Of a stretch of DNA of 28,174 nt, positions 15,225 through 22,941 are shown one piece after another. The position numbers were made by a program, and so were the translations under genes. Position 1 is the first letter of the stretch. Each line of letters opens with the position of its first letter. A model generated the notes under the pieces. The model worked only from the letters and a program-made list of their open reading frames with translations. It ran no database searches and was not told the origin of the DNA. The DNA is from an uncultured Beijerinckiaceae bacterium (GTDB lineage Bacteria > Pseudomonadota > Alphaproteobacteria > Rhizobiales > Beijerinckiaceae): the NCBI GenBank assembly GCA_937873345.1, contig CALMRL010000007.1:1-28174 (forward strand), read 5' to 3'.

Positions 15225-16138
15225 CCGCGCAGCACCGCCGTAGAACGATGTCGTGTCTGCCGGGCGATGATCCGCTCTTCGACCCCGGCCTGGGCGGCCA
15301 TCGTGGCAAATCCAGCGCGGCACGAGTGCGCAGAATATCGCGTCGCGTCGTGACCGGCAGCACCAAGCCGCTTCTTGATAACCTCCGAAACGTGCCGGGC
15401 GGTCAGCGCCGCCCCGATCCGGCCGTGCCGCGTCACCGAGCGGAACGCTGGTCCAGCAATGATACCTGACCGCGCGATCCAGGCGGCGTAGGCCGCCACC
15501 GGGCACGTCTTGGTGCCCGTGATGCCGATCTGCACGAGTTCACCCGCACCATCCTGGTCGCCCTTGCTGCGGCGGAGAAGAACGCGCAGGCCGCCGGGGA
15601 CGTGGGTGATGTCGGCCACGTCGAGGGCGACGACTTCCGAACGACGCAGCGCCCCGGCCAGCGCGACCAGGATAAGAGCGCGGTCGCGTACGTCGAGCAG
15701 ACGGCTGCCGCAGCCCACAAGGGCCTGTCGGACGAGCGGAACGGTCAGAGGTGCCGCCTGCCGCTGACGGGTGCCCACGGCCCTCCGCAACCCCGCAAGC
15801 ACGTCTTGAATCGCCGGGTGGCAGGTATCGCACGGATGCTCGGCCAGCCGGTGCGCGACGGCGATCGCGGAAACCCTCCGCCCAATCGTCGCCAGCGCCA
15901 GCACATCGCGGTGCGCGGCGACGTACAGCCCGATCGTCGTCGGAGCGGCCGGGAGCGCGGCGAGTCCCACGCCCGAACACCAGTTTTCGAAGTGCGTCCA
16001 GTCGGACTGGTAAGCGCGCTTGGTCGCCACCGCCCGCGCGTTCTCGGCCAGGGCGGCCGCCTCGTCGGCGAGCGCCACGAGGGAAGCCGTCATCAACGAG
16101 GGGGTGTTCGAAATGGCGGGCAGCGTGGTCATCGTCAT
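15167..16138 (-). CDS. Tyrosine recombinase/integrase
   Basis: The product is 323 aa, a normal length. Residues 22-118 form a SAM-like core-binding domain (ATKRAYQSDWTHFENWC). The catalytic domain has all six active-site residues: R165 (GALRRSE), K192 (RSKGDQ), H271 and R274 (AHSCR), H297 (TRHRS) and the nucleophile Y306 (LRGYIREG). Such enzymes join or cut DNA at short core sites for integration, excision or dimer resolution. Its ATG overlaps the stop of the upstream gene (ATGA), so it is the second gene of a two-gene operon. Its 3' end overlaps a probably truncated plus-strand gene. Similar stand-alone integrases are common on alphaproteobacterial plasmids; which sites it uses is unknown. 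Confidence 0.93.
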   Translation of the reverse strand: MTMTTLPAISNTPSLMTASLVALADEAAALAENARAVATKRAYQSDWTHFENWCSGVGLAALPAAPTTIGLYVAAHRDVLALATIGRRVSAIAVAHRLAEHPCDTCHPAIQDVLAGLRRAVGTRQRQAAPLTVPLVRQALVGCGSRLLDVRDRALILVALAGALRRSEVVALDVADITHVPGGLRVLLRRSKGDQDGAGELVQIGITGTKTCPVAAYAAWIARSGIIAGPAFRSVTRHGRIGAALTARHVSEVIKKRLGAAGHDATRYSAHSCRAGFATMAAQAGVEERIIARQTRHRSTAVLRGYIREGELFHLNLASQIGL

Positions 16139-16770
16139 CCCCGGATCGTGATCTCAACCGCGTCCGGCGAGATGCCGAAGGTCAGGGCGAGGCCGCGCTT
16201 CGCCTGCGCCATTGTCAGCGGCCGATCGCGGTCGTCGTCGATCGGACCAGTATTGGCCAGACCAGCATCACCTGGACCGGCATCGTGGGGAAGGCCATCA
16301 TCGAGATCGGCGTGCGGGTTTCCAGCGATGACCTCGCTGGGCAGGGGCATCGCGTCGGGATCGGGTTCCGGCATCGGCTGCCAGTCCAACCCGTCGAGGT
16401 CGAGGCCAAAGCCCTCCAACGTCGTGTAGTGCACGGGGTAGCGGTCGCCGGTCCACTTCTTCGGGATGGAGATCAGCGCGTACTCGCTGAACGCGAACAT
16501 GAAGCGGACATCGCTCTCCTCCGATGGCGCGGGTGCGATGTCTTTCACCCGGCCAACCAGGAATGCCTCGCCGTGCTGCTCGGGGCCTTCCGACCACGCC
16601 GCCTTCGTGTTGCGGGTGCAGACGACGTACTCGCACAGCCGCGCCCGGTGGCGGGCGAGGCGCCAGGAGGCGCTGCCGCCCTGGGCCAGGATCAAGGAGA
16701 CGGACTTCCCGGTGAAGGTGACGGCGATCGGCGTGTGCGCCTTGGTGATGGTCGTGGACGAGTGGGTCAT
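16135..16770 (-). CDS. Hypothetical partner of the tyrosine recombinase
   Basis: The product is 211 aa. GGAGGA sits 8 bases before the ATG at 16770; the longer frame from 16815 is less likely. The first half is a probable beta-rich domain (HTPIAVTFTGKSVSLILAQG, then FMFAFSEYALISIPKKW). The second half is acidic, proline- and aspartate-rich and probably disordered (PEPDPDAMPLPSEV), and it ends in a helix-turn segment LTMAQAKRGLALTFGISPDA that could contact DNA or protein. It overlaps the recombinase start by ATGA, so the two are co-translated and may act together, perhaps as a directionality or accessory factor. No known excisionase motif is seen. Confidence 0.68.
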   Translation of the reverse strand: MTHSSTTITKAHTPIAVTFTGKSVSLILAQGGSASWRLARHRARLCEYVVCTRNTKAAWSEGPEQHGEAFLVGRVKDIAPAPSEESDVRFMFAFSEYALISIPKKWTGDRYPVHYTTLEGFGLDLDGLDWQPMPEPDPDAMPLPSEVIAGNPHADLDDGLPHDAGPGDAGLANTGPIDDDRDRPLTMAQAKRGLALTFGISPDAVEITIRG

Positions 16771-16828
16771 GGCGGGTTCCTCCGCAGCGGCGGGCTGCTG
16801 CGGGTAATCTCGCATATTCTCGGAGGTT

Positions 16829-16903
16829 GTCGATAAGAAAATCTATTTTTTATCCGCCAACATCCGAAAGTGATCTGGCGGGCGATACCGTTCGCTTATC
16901 GAC
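16829..16903. promoter_or_regulatory. Divergent promoter region with separated 9-bp inverted repeat
   Basis: GTCGATAAG (16829-16837) is repeated inverted as CTTATCGAC (16895-16903), 57 bases apart. An AT-rich imperfect palindrome (16832-16854, GATAA...TTATC) overlaps the left copy. The region separates the recombinase operon (minus) from the HTH/DUF4258 set (plus) and is far richer in A+T than its surroundings. Confidence 0.4.
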
Positions 16904-16946
16904 GGTCAAGATGCGTATATGAAAAATAAGATCACCTTGACGTTGA

Positions 16947-16960
16947 CCCGATCAATCGGG
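16947..16960. promoter_or_regulatory. Palindrome, candidate operator 1
   Basis: CCCGAT-CA-ATCGGG is a perfect inverted repeat 48 bases before the ATG of the two-HTH regulator. With the palindrome at 16975-16993 it forms a pair whose centres are about 30 bases (three turns) apart, as expected for autoregulation. Confidence 0.5.
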
Positions 16961-16974
16961 CATGCGACATCAAT

Positions 16975-16993
16975 TATGCAGATGCGCTGCATA
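16975..16993. promoter_or_regulatory. Palindrome, candidate operator 2
   Basis: TATGCAG and CTGCATA flank ATGCG, giving perfect 7-bp arms, ending 15 bases before the regulator ATG at 17009. Binding here would block translation start or promoter escape, consistent with self-repression by the downstream HTH protein. Confidence 0.5.
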
Positions 16994-17008
16994 TTATCAC
17001 GGTAGGTC

Positions 17009-17914
17009 ATGCCCAGCTTCACCAAGACCCAGATGCTCGACGAATTCCGCACGATCGCCCTCTACGAGGCCGACCACATCCTGATGCTGCGCGGTGCTGA
17101 GATCGCCGCAACGGTGATCGGCTTCGCCCTTGATGATGAGGGCGAGTACCTCGACCGTCCCGCCAGTCTGGTAGACCTTCAGCTCTTCCCAATCACCAGT
17201 GCCTTCGAGCGGGGCTACGACTTCGCGTTTCGCCCGAGCTTTATCAACTCGCTCGGTCTGCACGAGGTGCAGGACCTGTTGACGTTCATGCAGGCCACTC
17301 CGAAGGCTGGGGGCATTAAATCCGGCGCCGGAACCCATCTGTTCATGACGCCGGACGGATTCTGCCAGACCGTCGCCGATGCTGCCTTTGCCCGCTGGAA
17401 GCTTGAGTACGAACCGGGCTCCGGAAATTTCACAGCGCGGGAGCTGGCGCTCCTCGCCGAGATGACCGAGGGCGCCGTGCGAAACGCAATGTCCGACAAG
17501 CAGGAGAAGTCGGAGAACAAGCTTCACGCCATCCCCGGCACCAAGAATCCGGTCCTGGTCGAGCACGCCGAAGCGGCGCGCTGGCTGCGTGGTCGCCGGG
17601 GTTTCGTGCCAACACCCGATCGGCCCCGCGACGATCGCTTCCTCGCCGAGCATCTCGCCAACATTCGATCGGTCACTGCACTCGGTGACCTCCTCCGCAT
17701 CCGTCTCCTCGCTACCTTCCGGTCCTTGCAGATCGCCGCCGAAAAGCTGCGGTGGAGTATCGCGACCCTCGACGGCTGGCTGATCGGCACCCAGACCTTC
17801 GACGCGGATCAGGCCGAGGCTCTAGCTCGGGCTCTCGACCTCGATGTGGCGCTCTTCCTCGGCAAAGCGCTCGAAGCAACCTTCCGCCGCGACCATGCTC
17901 AAGGTGCGGCATGA
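17009..17914 (+). CDS. Two-HTH regulator, putative antitoxin or repressor
   Basis: The product is 301 aa. The ATG follows GGTAGGTC. Residues 141-165 (FTARELALLAEMTEGAVRNA) look like a helix-turn-helix, followed by a conserved-looking linker with ARWLRGRRGFVPT (190-202). Residues 239-283 (LQIAAEKLRWSIATLDGWL then ALARALDLDVALF) fit a second, XRE-like HTH with a Cro/CI-style spacing. The N-terminal 120 residues are mixed alpha/beta and unrecognised. It overlaps the DUF4258-like gene by ATGA, and two palindromes lie just upstream, so it probably represses its own operon and may neutralise the small protein. It is divergent from the recombinase operon. Excision or partition control is an alternative role. 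Confidence 0.65.
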   Translation: MPSFTKTQMLDEFRTIALYEADHILMLRGAEIAATVIGFALDDEGEYLDRPASLVDLQLFPITSAFERGYDFAFRPSFINSLGLHEVQDLLTFMQATPKAGGIKSGAGTHLFMTPDGFCQTVADAAFARWKLEYEPGSGNFTARELALLAEMTEGAVRNAMSDKQEKSENKLHAIPGTKNPVLVEHAEAARWLRGRRGFVPTPDRPRDDRFLAEHLANIRSVTALGDLLRIRLLATFRSLQIAAEKLRWSIATLDGWLIGTQTFDADQAEALARALDLDVALFLGKALEATFRRDHAQGAA

Positions 17915-18186
17915 AGCTCAGCTTTCACGCCGCGCAGCGGCTGCAACAGCGCGCAATTCCGCCTTTCGTCGTCAAGCTGCTGACCCAGCACGGCACGGCC
18001 ACCCGAGCGTGTGGCGCCGACCGCCTCTACTTCGACAGAGCCGCGCGCGAACGCCTCAGCGACGACTTCGACGGCATCGACAACATGAAGATGATCGAGC
18101 GCTGGCTCGGTGTCTACGCGATCGTTGGCGATGACGGCCGTGTCATCACCGTCGCCCACCAGACCAAGCGTCGGCGGCGACATTAG
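17911..18186 (+). CDS. DUF4258-like small protein, putative toxin
   Basis: The product is 91 aa, with an ATG fixed by the ATGA overlap with the regulator. The opening KLSFHAAQRLQQRAIPPFVV matches the pattern of DUF4258 proteins (His-Ala, Arg, then a short helix and a Gly turn), and the end AIVGDDGRVITVAHQTKRRR is a beta hairpin with a basic tail, as in small RelE/BrnT-like folds. Proteins of this type are often paired with an HTH protein and are suspected RNases or toxins, but activity is not proved for the family. Candidate active residues are H6, R10 and R14 and the C-terminal H/K/R cluster. Assignment is by eye. Confidence 0.6.
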   Translation: MKLSFHAAQRLQQRAIPPFVVKLLTQHGTATRACGADRLYFDRAARERLSDDFDGIDNMKMIERWLGVYAIVGDDGRVITVAHQTKRRRRH

Positions 18187-18249
18187 CGCTGCCGCCGACA
18201 CTGGCGACCGCATCTTCCTCAGCTTCAACATTGCCCTTAACGGAATACC

Positions 18250-19035
18250 ATGGACCCGAAACAGCAGCCCTGCCTTCCGTCCTCTGGCCGCATCAACTGC
18301 ACCCTATGTCATGGGCGCCCGATCGTCTTTGACGAGACGCGTACGTCTCGCGACGAGCCGAATTGGCGGCTGACCGCCAACCCGCTGGCCTGGGGCAATG
18401 ATCGCCCCGAGGTCCTCGTACTCGGCTTCTCAAAGGGGCCGAGCCAAGCAGGCGAGCTACGGCACCTATCGCACAACGACATTCCTTTCCGGAAGGGGCG
18501 ATTGAACGTCGGCAAGATACTCGCTCACGTCGGCCTGCTTTCCCAGGCTCCGCCCGAGCAGTTGAAGCGAGCGGTCGAGGCAGCAGTTACCGATCGCACC
18601 GGCCGCTTCGGTTGGGGCTCGCTGATTCGCTGCACCGTCGAGCGCTTCGACAACGCGAAGAATAAGTGGGTCGGAAGCGGCGGCATGATCGACCCGTTCA
18701 TGCAGTCGCGCTTCGGGCAGAACGTCTCGACGACCTGCGCGACGCGTTTCCTCCGCGACCTTCCCGCTGAAACCAAGCTCGTCGTCTTGTTTGGCCTCGG
18801 CGCGCGCGGCTCCTACGTGTCGGCAGCGCGTAAGATCATCGCGACGGCCCGGCCCGGCGCGTGGCGCACGGTGAACGAGGTCGCCTACACCGACGGCCGG
18901 ATCACCATCGTCCACGTCGAGCACTTCGCCTCGCAGGGCGCGCTTCTGCCGAACTGGCTCGGGCAGAACCGCCACGAGCGGGCGCGCCTCGGTCTGCTTG
19001 CTCGACAAGCAGTTGCCTCCGCCGTTGAAGTCTAG
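18250..19035 (+). CDS. Uracil-DNA-glycosylase-superfamily-like Fe-S protein
   Basis: The product is 261 aa. Cysteines C17, C20 (CTLC), C128 (LIRCTVERF) and C163 (TTCATRFL) are spaced like the 4Fe-4S ligands of family 4/5 uracil-DNA glycosylases. The order of motifs also fits: strand EVLVLGFSKG (54-63), then IPFRKGRLNVGKILAHVGLL (78-97), like the PF-x-G-x-x-G loop, then KLVVLFGLGARG (176-187), and a late VHVEHFASQG (221-230) at the place of the HPS loop. The first motif lacks the usual catalytic acid pattern and HPS is altered to HFAS, so it may bind or cut a different modified base, or be inactive. It lies 63 bases after the DUF4258-like gene on the same strand and may belong to that operon. 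This is inference from motifs. Confidence 0.55.
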   Translation: MDPKQQPCLPSSGRINCTLCHGRPIVFDETRTSRDEPNWRLTANPLAWGNDRPEVLVLGFSKGPSQAGELRHLSHNDIPFRKGRLNVGKILAHVGLLSQAPPEQLKRAVEAAVTDRTGRFGWGSLIRCTVERFDNAKNKWVGSGGMIDPFMQSRFGQNVSTTCATRFLRDLPAETKLVVLFGLGARGSYVSAARKIIATARPGAWRTVNEVAYTDGRITIVHVEHFASQGALLPNWLGQNRHERARLGLLARQAVASAVEV

Positions 19036-19170
19036 CCCGGCCGGGAGATCGGGCTTCGCTCATTGTCGATCCGACGGGATACACCACCGGGGCCGGATGA
19101 AGGGCGTTCTCCCTCATCCAGCAGAAGGTCAGGGTATCGATCTGCTAGACCTTCTCGTATTACGGTTACC

Positions 19171-19737
19171 ATGAAACATCTTCGCTTGGCAGCCAGCATG
19201 CTCGGTGTATTCGGCGTCGCCAGCTCGGCTGCTGCCATCGAGTTTGAGGCTGGCATCGGGCCGACTATCCACGAGCGATGCCACATGGATGCCTGCAACT
19301 TCGCCACGCTTCAGAGCAGCGCTCCAGTGGCGACAATGCGAGATGGGACGCTGTTCGCGATCTCTGGTGTCGGCTGGGGCGCCGGATACGCGCGGCGCCA
19401 GGACGATCGCGACGAGTATTCCTTCCCCCCAAATAGCGTGAGTGCGAAGAAGCCGTTCATTTGGATGGCCTTCTGCTCGAAAACCCGATCATACATGTTC
19501 TACTTCTCTGAGGGCTCGTGGCAGGCGGTGCCGTTGCGACCCGGAGACGATCAAGCAGTGAACGGCTTCAACGAATCAGCGTACCAAGACTACTGGGCAT
19601 CGTGTCATCACTTCTTCCCGGCCAATGAAGCGCTGATCGCGAAGATGGCGCCAAGGCTCGGCTACAATCTGCATGGCGGCTGGCCGGGTGGTGTTGCGCC
19701 GGAGCAGATCAAGCAGCCTTTCGACCTGTTGCGTTGA
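19171..19737 (+). CDS. Exported hypothetical protein
   Basis: The product is 188 aa. The ATG is chosen because it opens a signal peptide (MKHLRLAASMLGVFGVASSA, cut near AAA); the frame from 19063 would hide it. The mature protein has at least four cysteines (two in RCHMDACNF, others near FCSK and ASCHHFF) and is rich in aromatic residues and glycine (GVGWGAGYARRQDDRDEYSF, then GGWPGGV), suggesting a disulfide-bonded periplasmic beta protein. No family is recognised. Confidence 0.7.
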   Translation: MKHLRLAASMLGVFGVASSAAAIEFEAGIGPTIHERCHMDACNFATLQSSAPVATMRDGTLFAISGVGWGAGYARRQDDRDEYSFPPNSVSAKKPFIWMAFCSKTRSYMFYFSEGSWQAVPLRPGDDQAVNGFNESAYQDYWASCHHFFPANEALIAKMAPRLGYNLHGGWPGGVAPEQIKQPFDLLR

Positions 19738-19820
19738 GCCAGCAGCCTCTGTCTGCAAGCTCTTTTATGCAAGCTTAGAATGTTCGGAGCATCTTTTCTG
19801 CACCTAAGATAAATACATGC

Positions 19821-20120
19821 ATGCACAGCCTCTTTCTCCCCATCGGCACAGCCTACTTTGATGCTTGGCGGTCTCACCGTCTCTTTTCTGCTTGCCGCGC
19901 GTTCGCCCTGCACATCGACCCTGACATGACCGCTCAAGCCGTCTACCAGTCGCACTCCAGACAGGGCTGGACCTTCAACCTGACGACCGAGGCAGCGCGT
20001 GATCGCCTCGCATGGTTTCACGATCAGCTCGCGCCCACTGTGATCACCGAGGAGCCGTCTCGGCATCACCCGGTCGAAGTTGGTGCACATGACGCGGCGA
20101 TCGCGCTCTTCACGCGCTGA
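19821..20120 (+). CDS. Hypothetical protein overlapping a cysteine-motif gene
   Basis: The frame encodes 99 aa and overlaps the following gene by 32 bases. The sequence is compact and aromatic (IGTAYFDAWRSHRLFSACRA, then QGWTFNLTTEAARDRLAWFH) and lacks a signal peptide. No good ribosome-binding site is visible before the ATG. A minus-strand frame (19662-20141) covers the same bases but is cysteine- and arginine-rich without domain character. No function is recognised. Confidence 0.45.
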   Translation: MHSLFLPIGTAYFDAWRSHRLFSACRAFALHIDPDMTAQAVYQSHSRQGWTFNLTTEAARDRLAWFHDQLAPTVITEEPSRHHPVEVGAHDAAIALFTR

Positions 20121-20706
20121 GATCATCGAGCGCGAGCGCAAGGCGGCTGAGGTTGTCGCCGAGCTGATGCTGCTCGGTGCCTACGAGGTGGCTGCCAGCG
20201 TCCTCCGTTGCTGGCACAACCGCCTGTTCGGTGATCCCAGGCAGCATCGGCCGCGCTGTCGCTCCGTGTGCTGCTTCTCCTGCCGTAGACCGTCTCTCGC
20301 CGCGTGGTGGCGCAGCTTCGTCGCCTGGAGCCGCAACCGGGGGGCGAGCTGCTATTTCGGCCTGCTGCTCGCTGATCCGCTTGTCGAGCTGCCCGCGGTC
20401 GCTAAGCGGCTCCGGAACCTGAGGGACCGGCTCGCCCGCGACGAGAGCTGGTTGTTCGCCGACCTCGCCCTCTTCGGCATCACCGACGGTAGCACGCTGC
20501 ACATCCTGGTCTCGCATCCAGGCATCAGCCGCATGCACGTGCAGAAACGGCTGCGCATACTGTGGCCGAAGATCGTGCTGGCGGATGTTCCGACCTCGCC
20601 CTCGTTCGAACTGTCGCCGAAGATGATAGCGCAGCTCGGCGCCGGTCGGCGGGGTCTTCAACGCGCCCGGTTCGTCGTACTCCCTCGTCGTGACGCAAGT
20701 TTCTGA
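20089..20706 (+). CDS. Cysteine-motif protein of unknown function
   Basis: The product is 205 aa from the ATG at 20089. After a basic, helical N-terminus (AEIIERERKAAEVVAELMLL), residues 57-65 contain the cluster C-R-S-V-C-C-F-S-C, which with C41 and H43 could bind zinc. It is followed by RRPSLAAWWRSFVAW, then a domain with alternating strands and helices (LFADLALFGITDGSTLHILV, then RMHVQKRLRILWPKIVLADV) and a basic end. The layout, zinc finger then mixed alpha/beta, recalls plasmid or transposon DNA-processing proteins, but no catalytic motif such as HUH is seen. Function is unknown. Confidence 0.55.
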   Translation: MTRRSRSSRAEIIERERKAAEVVAELMLLGAYEVAASVLRCWHNRLFGDPRQHRPRCRSVCCFSCRRPSLAAWWRSFVAWSRNRGASCYFGLLLADPLVELPAVAKRLRNLRDRLARDESWLFADLALFGITDGSTLHILVSHPGISRMHVQKRLRILWPKIVLADVPTSPSFELSPKMIAQLGAGRRGLQRARFVVLPRRDASF

Positions 20707-20870
20707 TTTCTCAGTGCTGCTGCCTCACCTCGACCGTCGGCTTGAAGCATAAAGCTGTTGCTACCATCCGGTAAGCAACCACCGCCGCTTCACGCTGTTG
20801 TCGCCGGACCGTCAAGCCAAGAGTCTTCCCTGCCTCTCCATACGCGGCGTGGCCAACACGAAAGTGAGCC

Positions 20871-21119
20871 ATGCGCCGCAACCTCCCAGCCTTGCTCATC
20901 GTGCTGAGTGTGACCACCTGCGCGAATGCTCCGGCCGACAAGTACCATGTCACCACAGCGGAGAAGCTTGCCTGCATCTCGTATGCCGAGAGGTTTTGCA
21001 TCGCGGCCTATCCTGATGAGGACAAGCTGGTCGGCTGCATGAGGGCGAACCGTACAGCCCTCAGCGATGAATGCGGAGCGGCTTTTGACACTGGCATGAA
21101 GCGACGAGGTCTTCGCTGA
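20871..21119 (+). CDS. Small exported Cys-rich protein
   Basis: The product is 82 aa. It begins with a signal-like segment (MRRNLPALLIVLSVTTC); the Cys after VTT might be a lipid anchor, but Thr at -1 is unusual for a lipobox. The mature part has four more cysteines (ACISYAERFC, then GCMRANRTALSDECG), spaced C-x6-C-x11-C-x12-C, typical of small disulfide-linked helical hairpins in the periplasm. The spacing resembles cysteine-rich repeat proteins. No function is recognised. Confidence 0.6.
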   Translation: MRRNLPALLIVLSVTTCANAPADKYHVTTAEKLACISYAERFCIAAYPDEDKLVGCMRANRTALSDECGAAFDTGMKRRGLR

Positions 21120-21259
21120 CAGTAGCCATCGCGATTGCGCCGCCCCTCAACGCTGTTTGCGATGATGGGCAAACGCTGCGGACTGAGCAGGGGCAGCGGC
21201 TCTACAATGCTTTGAAGCGAGTATCCAACGTCTCTGGCGAGCTGGAAAAGCCCTGAGCG

Positions 21260-21658
21260 ATGCTGCTCGACAATCTGAAGACGACGACGCTGTGGCTCGC
21301 CTCCGGCACCGAAGCCGTCGCCGCGCTGATCATCAGCATCGCGGTGATCGAGGGCGCGCTGAAGGCGCTGTCGATCTTCCTCATCCGCCCGGAGGTCGGC
21401 GGTGCCGCCGACCGGCAGCAGGATGCAAAGGAGGTGGTCCGCCTCAAGCTCGGGCGCTGGCTCGCCCTGGTTCTGGAGTTCGAGCTGGCCGCCGACATCC
21501 TGCGCACGGCGGTGGCGCCGAGCTGGACCGAGATCGGCCAGCTCGCGGCGATCGCGGCGTTGCGCACCGCCCTGAACTTCTTCCTGCAACGCGAGATCGA
21601 CGGCGCCGAGGCGCGTAACATCGCGCGCGGCAATCCTCCGTCCGCTCCGGCGAGCTAG
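21260..21658 (+). CDS. DUF1622 inner-membrane protein
   Basis: The product is 132 aa. It has the features of the DUF1622 family: a first membrane helix (AVAALIISIAVIEGALKALSIF), a basic cytoplasmic loop beginning KEVVRLKLGRWLALVLEFEL with a second helix, and a third helix (IGQLAAIAALRTALNFFL) ending in the conserved-looking charged segment QREIDGAE. The role of the family is unknown. It ends 6 bases before an MscS-type channel gene and is surely co-transcribed with it, which suggests a role in membrane tension or osmotic response. Confidence 0.85.
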   Translation: MLLDNLKTTTLWLASGTEAVAALIISIAVIEGALKALSIFLIRPEVGGAADRQQDAKEVVRLKLGRWLALVLEFELAADILRTAVAPSWTEIGQLAAIAALRTALNFFLQREIDGAEARNIARGNPPSAPAS

Positions 21659-21664
21659 ACGCCC

Positions 21665-22693
21665 ATGCACCTCTTTGGCATCGACTGGGTCGGCGTGAAC
21701 GCCGACAACGGGCGCAAGCTGCTGCTATCCCTCGTGTTCGTCGCGGCGACGCTCGGCACCGGAGCGCTCCTGCGTGCCACGCTCGGGCGGCTGATCGGCA
21801 GCACCACGACGACGAACATCCAGACCAAGTTCTGGGCACGGCAGGGCGTCAGCCTGCTCACCGCGATCGTGCTGATCCTCGGCCTGATGTCGATCTGGTT
21901 CAGCGACCCGGCTCGCCTCGCCACCGCCTTCGGCCTGATGTCGGCGGGCCTCGCCTTCGCCCTCCAGCAGGTGATCACCTCAGTGGCTGGCTACTTCGTC
22001 ATCCTGCGCGGCGCCAACTTCACCGTGGGTGACCGCATCTCAATGGGCGGGGTGCGCGGCGACGTGCTGGCGCTTGGCTTCATCCAGACCACGATCATGG
22101 AGATGGGCGAGCCTGAGGGCTCCGCTTCCGAGCCGGGCATGTGGGTGAAGAGCAGGCAGTTCACCGGCCGCATCGTCACCGTGTCGAACTCCAAGATTTT
22201 CTCCGACCCGGTCTACAACTACACGCGCGACTTCCCCTTCATCTGGGAGGAGATGATGCTGCCAATCACCTACGAGGGAGATGCCGAACGTGCCGAGGCG
22301 ATCCTGCTGGAGGCGGCCCGGCTGTACTCGGTCGATGCGAGTACGATGGCGCAGGAAGCCAAGGACGAGCTGCAACAGCGCTTCGGCGTGCAGCCGATCG
22401 ATCTTCAGCCCGGCGTGTTCTGGCGACTGACCAGCAACTGGCTGGAGCTGACGGTGCGCTTCCTCGTGCACACCCACGAGATCAGGCGGCTGAAAGACCG
22501 GATGAGCCGCCACATCTACAAGGAGCTGAAGATCGCGGGCGTAAGCGTCGCCTCCTCGACCTACGACATTGTCGGCCTGCCGCCGCTTCGGGTGCAGATG
22601 AAGGACGGACAGATGACGGGCGGCATACAGCGCGGCGACGGTGGGAAGGTGCTCGACGTTGACGGCCGAGGCGCATCCTCGAACAGCGCGTGA
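21665..22693 (+). CDS. MscS-family mechanosensitive channel
   Basis: The product is 342 aa. Three membrane helices are visible, about 19-40, 61-80 and 82-112; the last (FGLMSAGLAFALQQVITSVA) has the Gly/Ala pattern of the MscS pore helix. The beta domain follows (NFTVGDRISMGGVRGDVLAL, then VSNSKIFSDPVYNYTRD), and the C-terminal alpha/beta cage continues to the end. MscS channels open on hypo-osmotic stress to release small solutes. The loop with EPEGSASEPGMW is an insertion in the beta domain, and the C-terminal 35 residues look disordered. It forms an operon with the DUF1622 gene. Confidence 0.92.
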   Translation: MHLFGIDWVGVNADNGRKLLLSLVFVAATLGTGALLRATLGRLIGSTTTTNIQTKFWARQGVSLLTAIVLILGLMSIWFSDPARLATAFGLMSAGLAFALQQVITSVAGYFVILRGANFTVGDRISMGGVRGDVLALGFIQTTIMEMGEPEGSASEPGMWVKSRQFTGRIVTVSNSKIFSDPVYNYTRDFPFIWEEMMLPITYEGDAERAEAILLEAARLYSVDASTMAQEAKDELQQRFGVQPIDLQPGVFWRLTSNWLELTVRFLVHTHEIRRLKDRMSRHIYKELKIAGVSVASSTYDIVGLPPLRVQMKDGQMTGGIQRGDGGKVLDVDGRGASSNSA

Positions 22694-22941
22694 TCGGCTT
22701 GCGGAGGCGATGATTCCAGGGCCGATCGGTTCGAGCCAGCAGCCTCAACGACGATGCAGCGGCGAAGAGCGAACTGGAACAACGGCTAGTCGGCACGGCT
22801 CTACCATACGATAGGTTGAGAAGCCCACTTCAGCGGGTTACCTGCGAATGCCTCATGGGAAAGCATCTCTTGTTAAAGTGCCGCAGCGAGAGGCAGTGTA
22901 GCCAGCTCATCATGATCAATTGATACGATGGCTGGGATGGC

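Noticed and set aside
21008..21670. Minus-strand frame of 220 codons over the DUF1622 gene
   Set aside because: Shadow of a gene with clear membrane helices and a conserved neighbour.
19736..22746. Exact 14-base repeat GAGCCAGCAGCCTC at 19736-19749 and 22733-22746, as possible direct repeats of an island
   Set aside because: About one such exact match is expected by chance and flanks differ.
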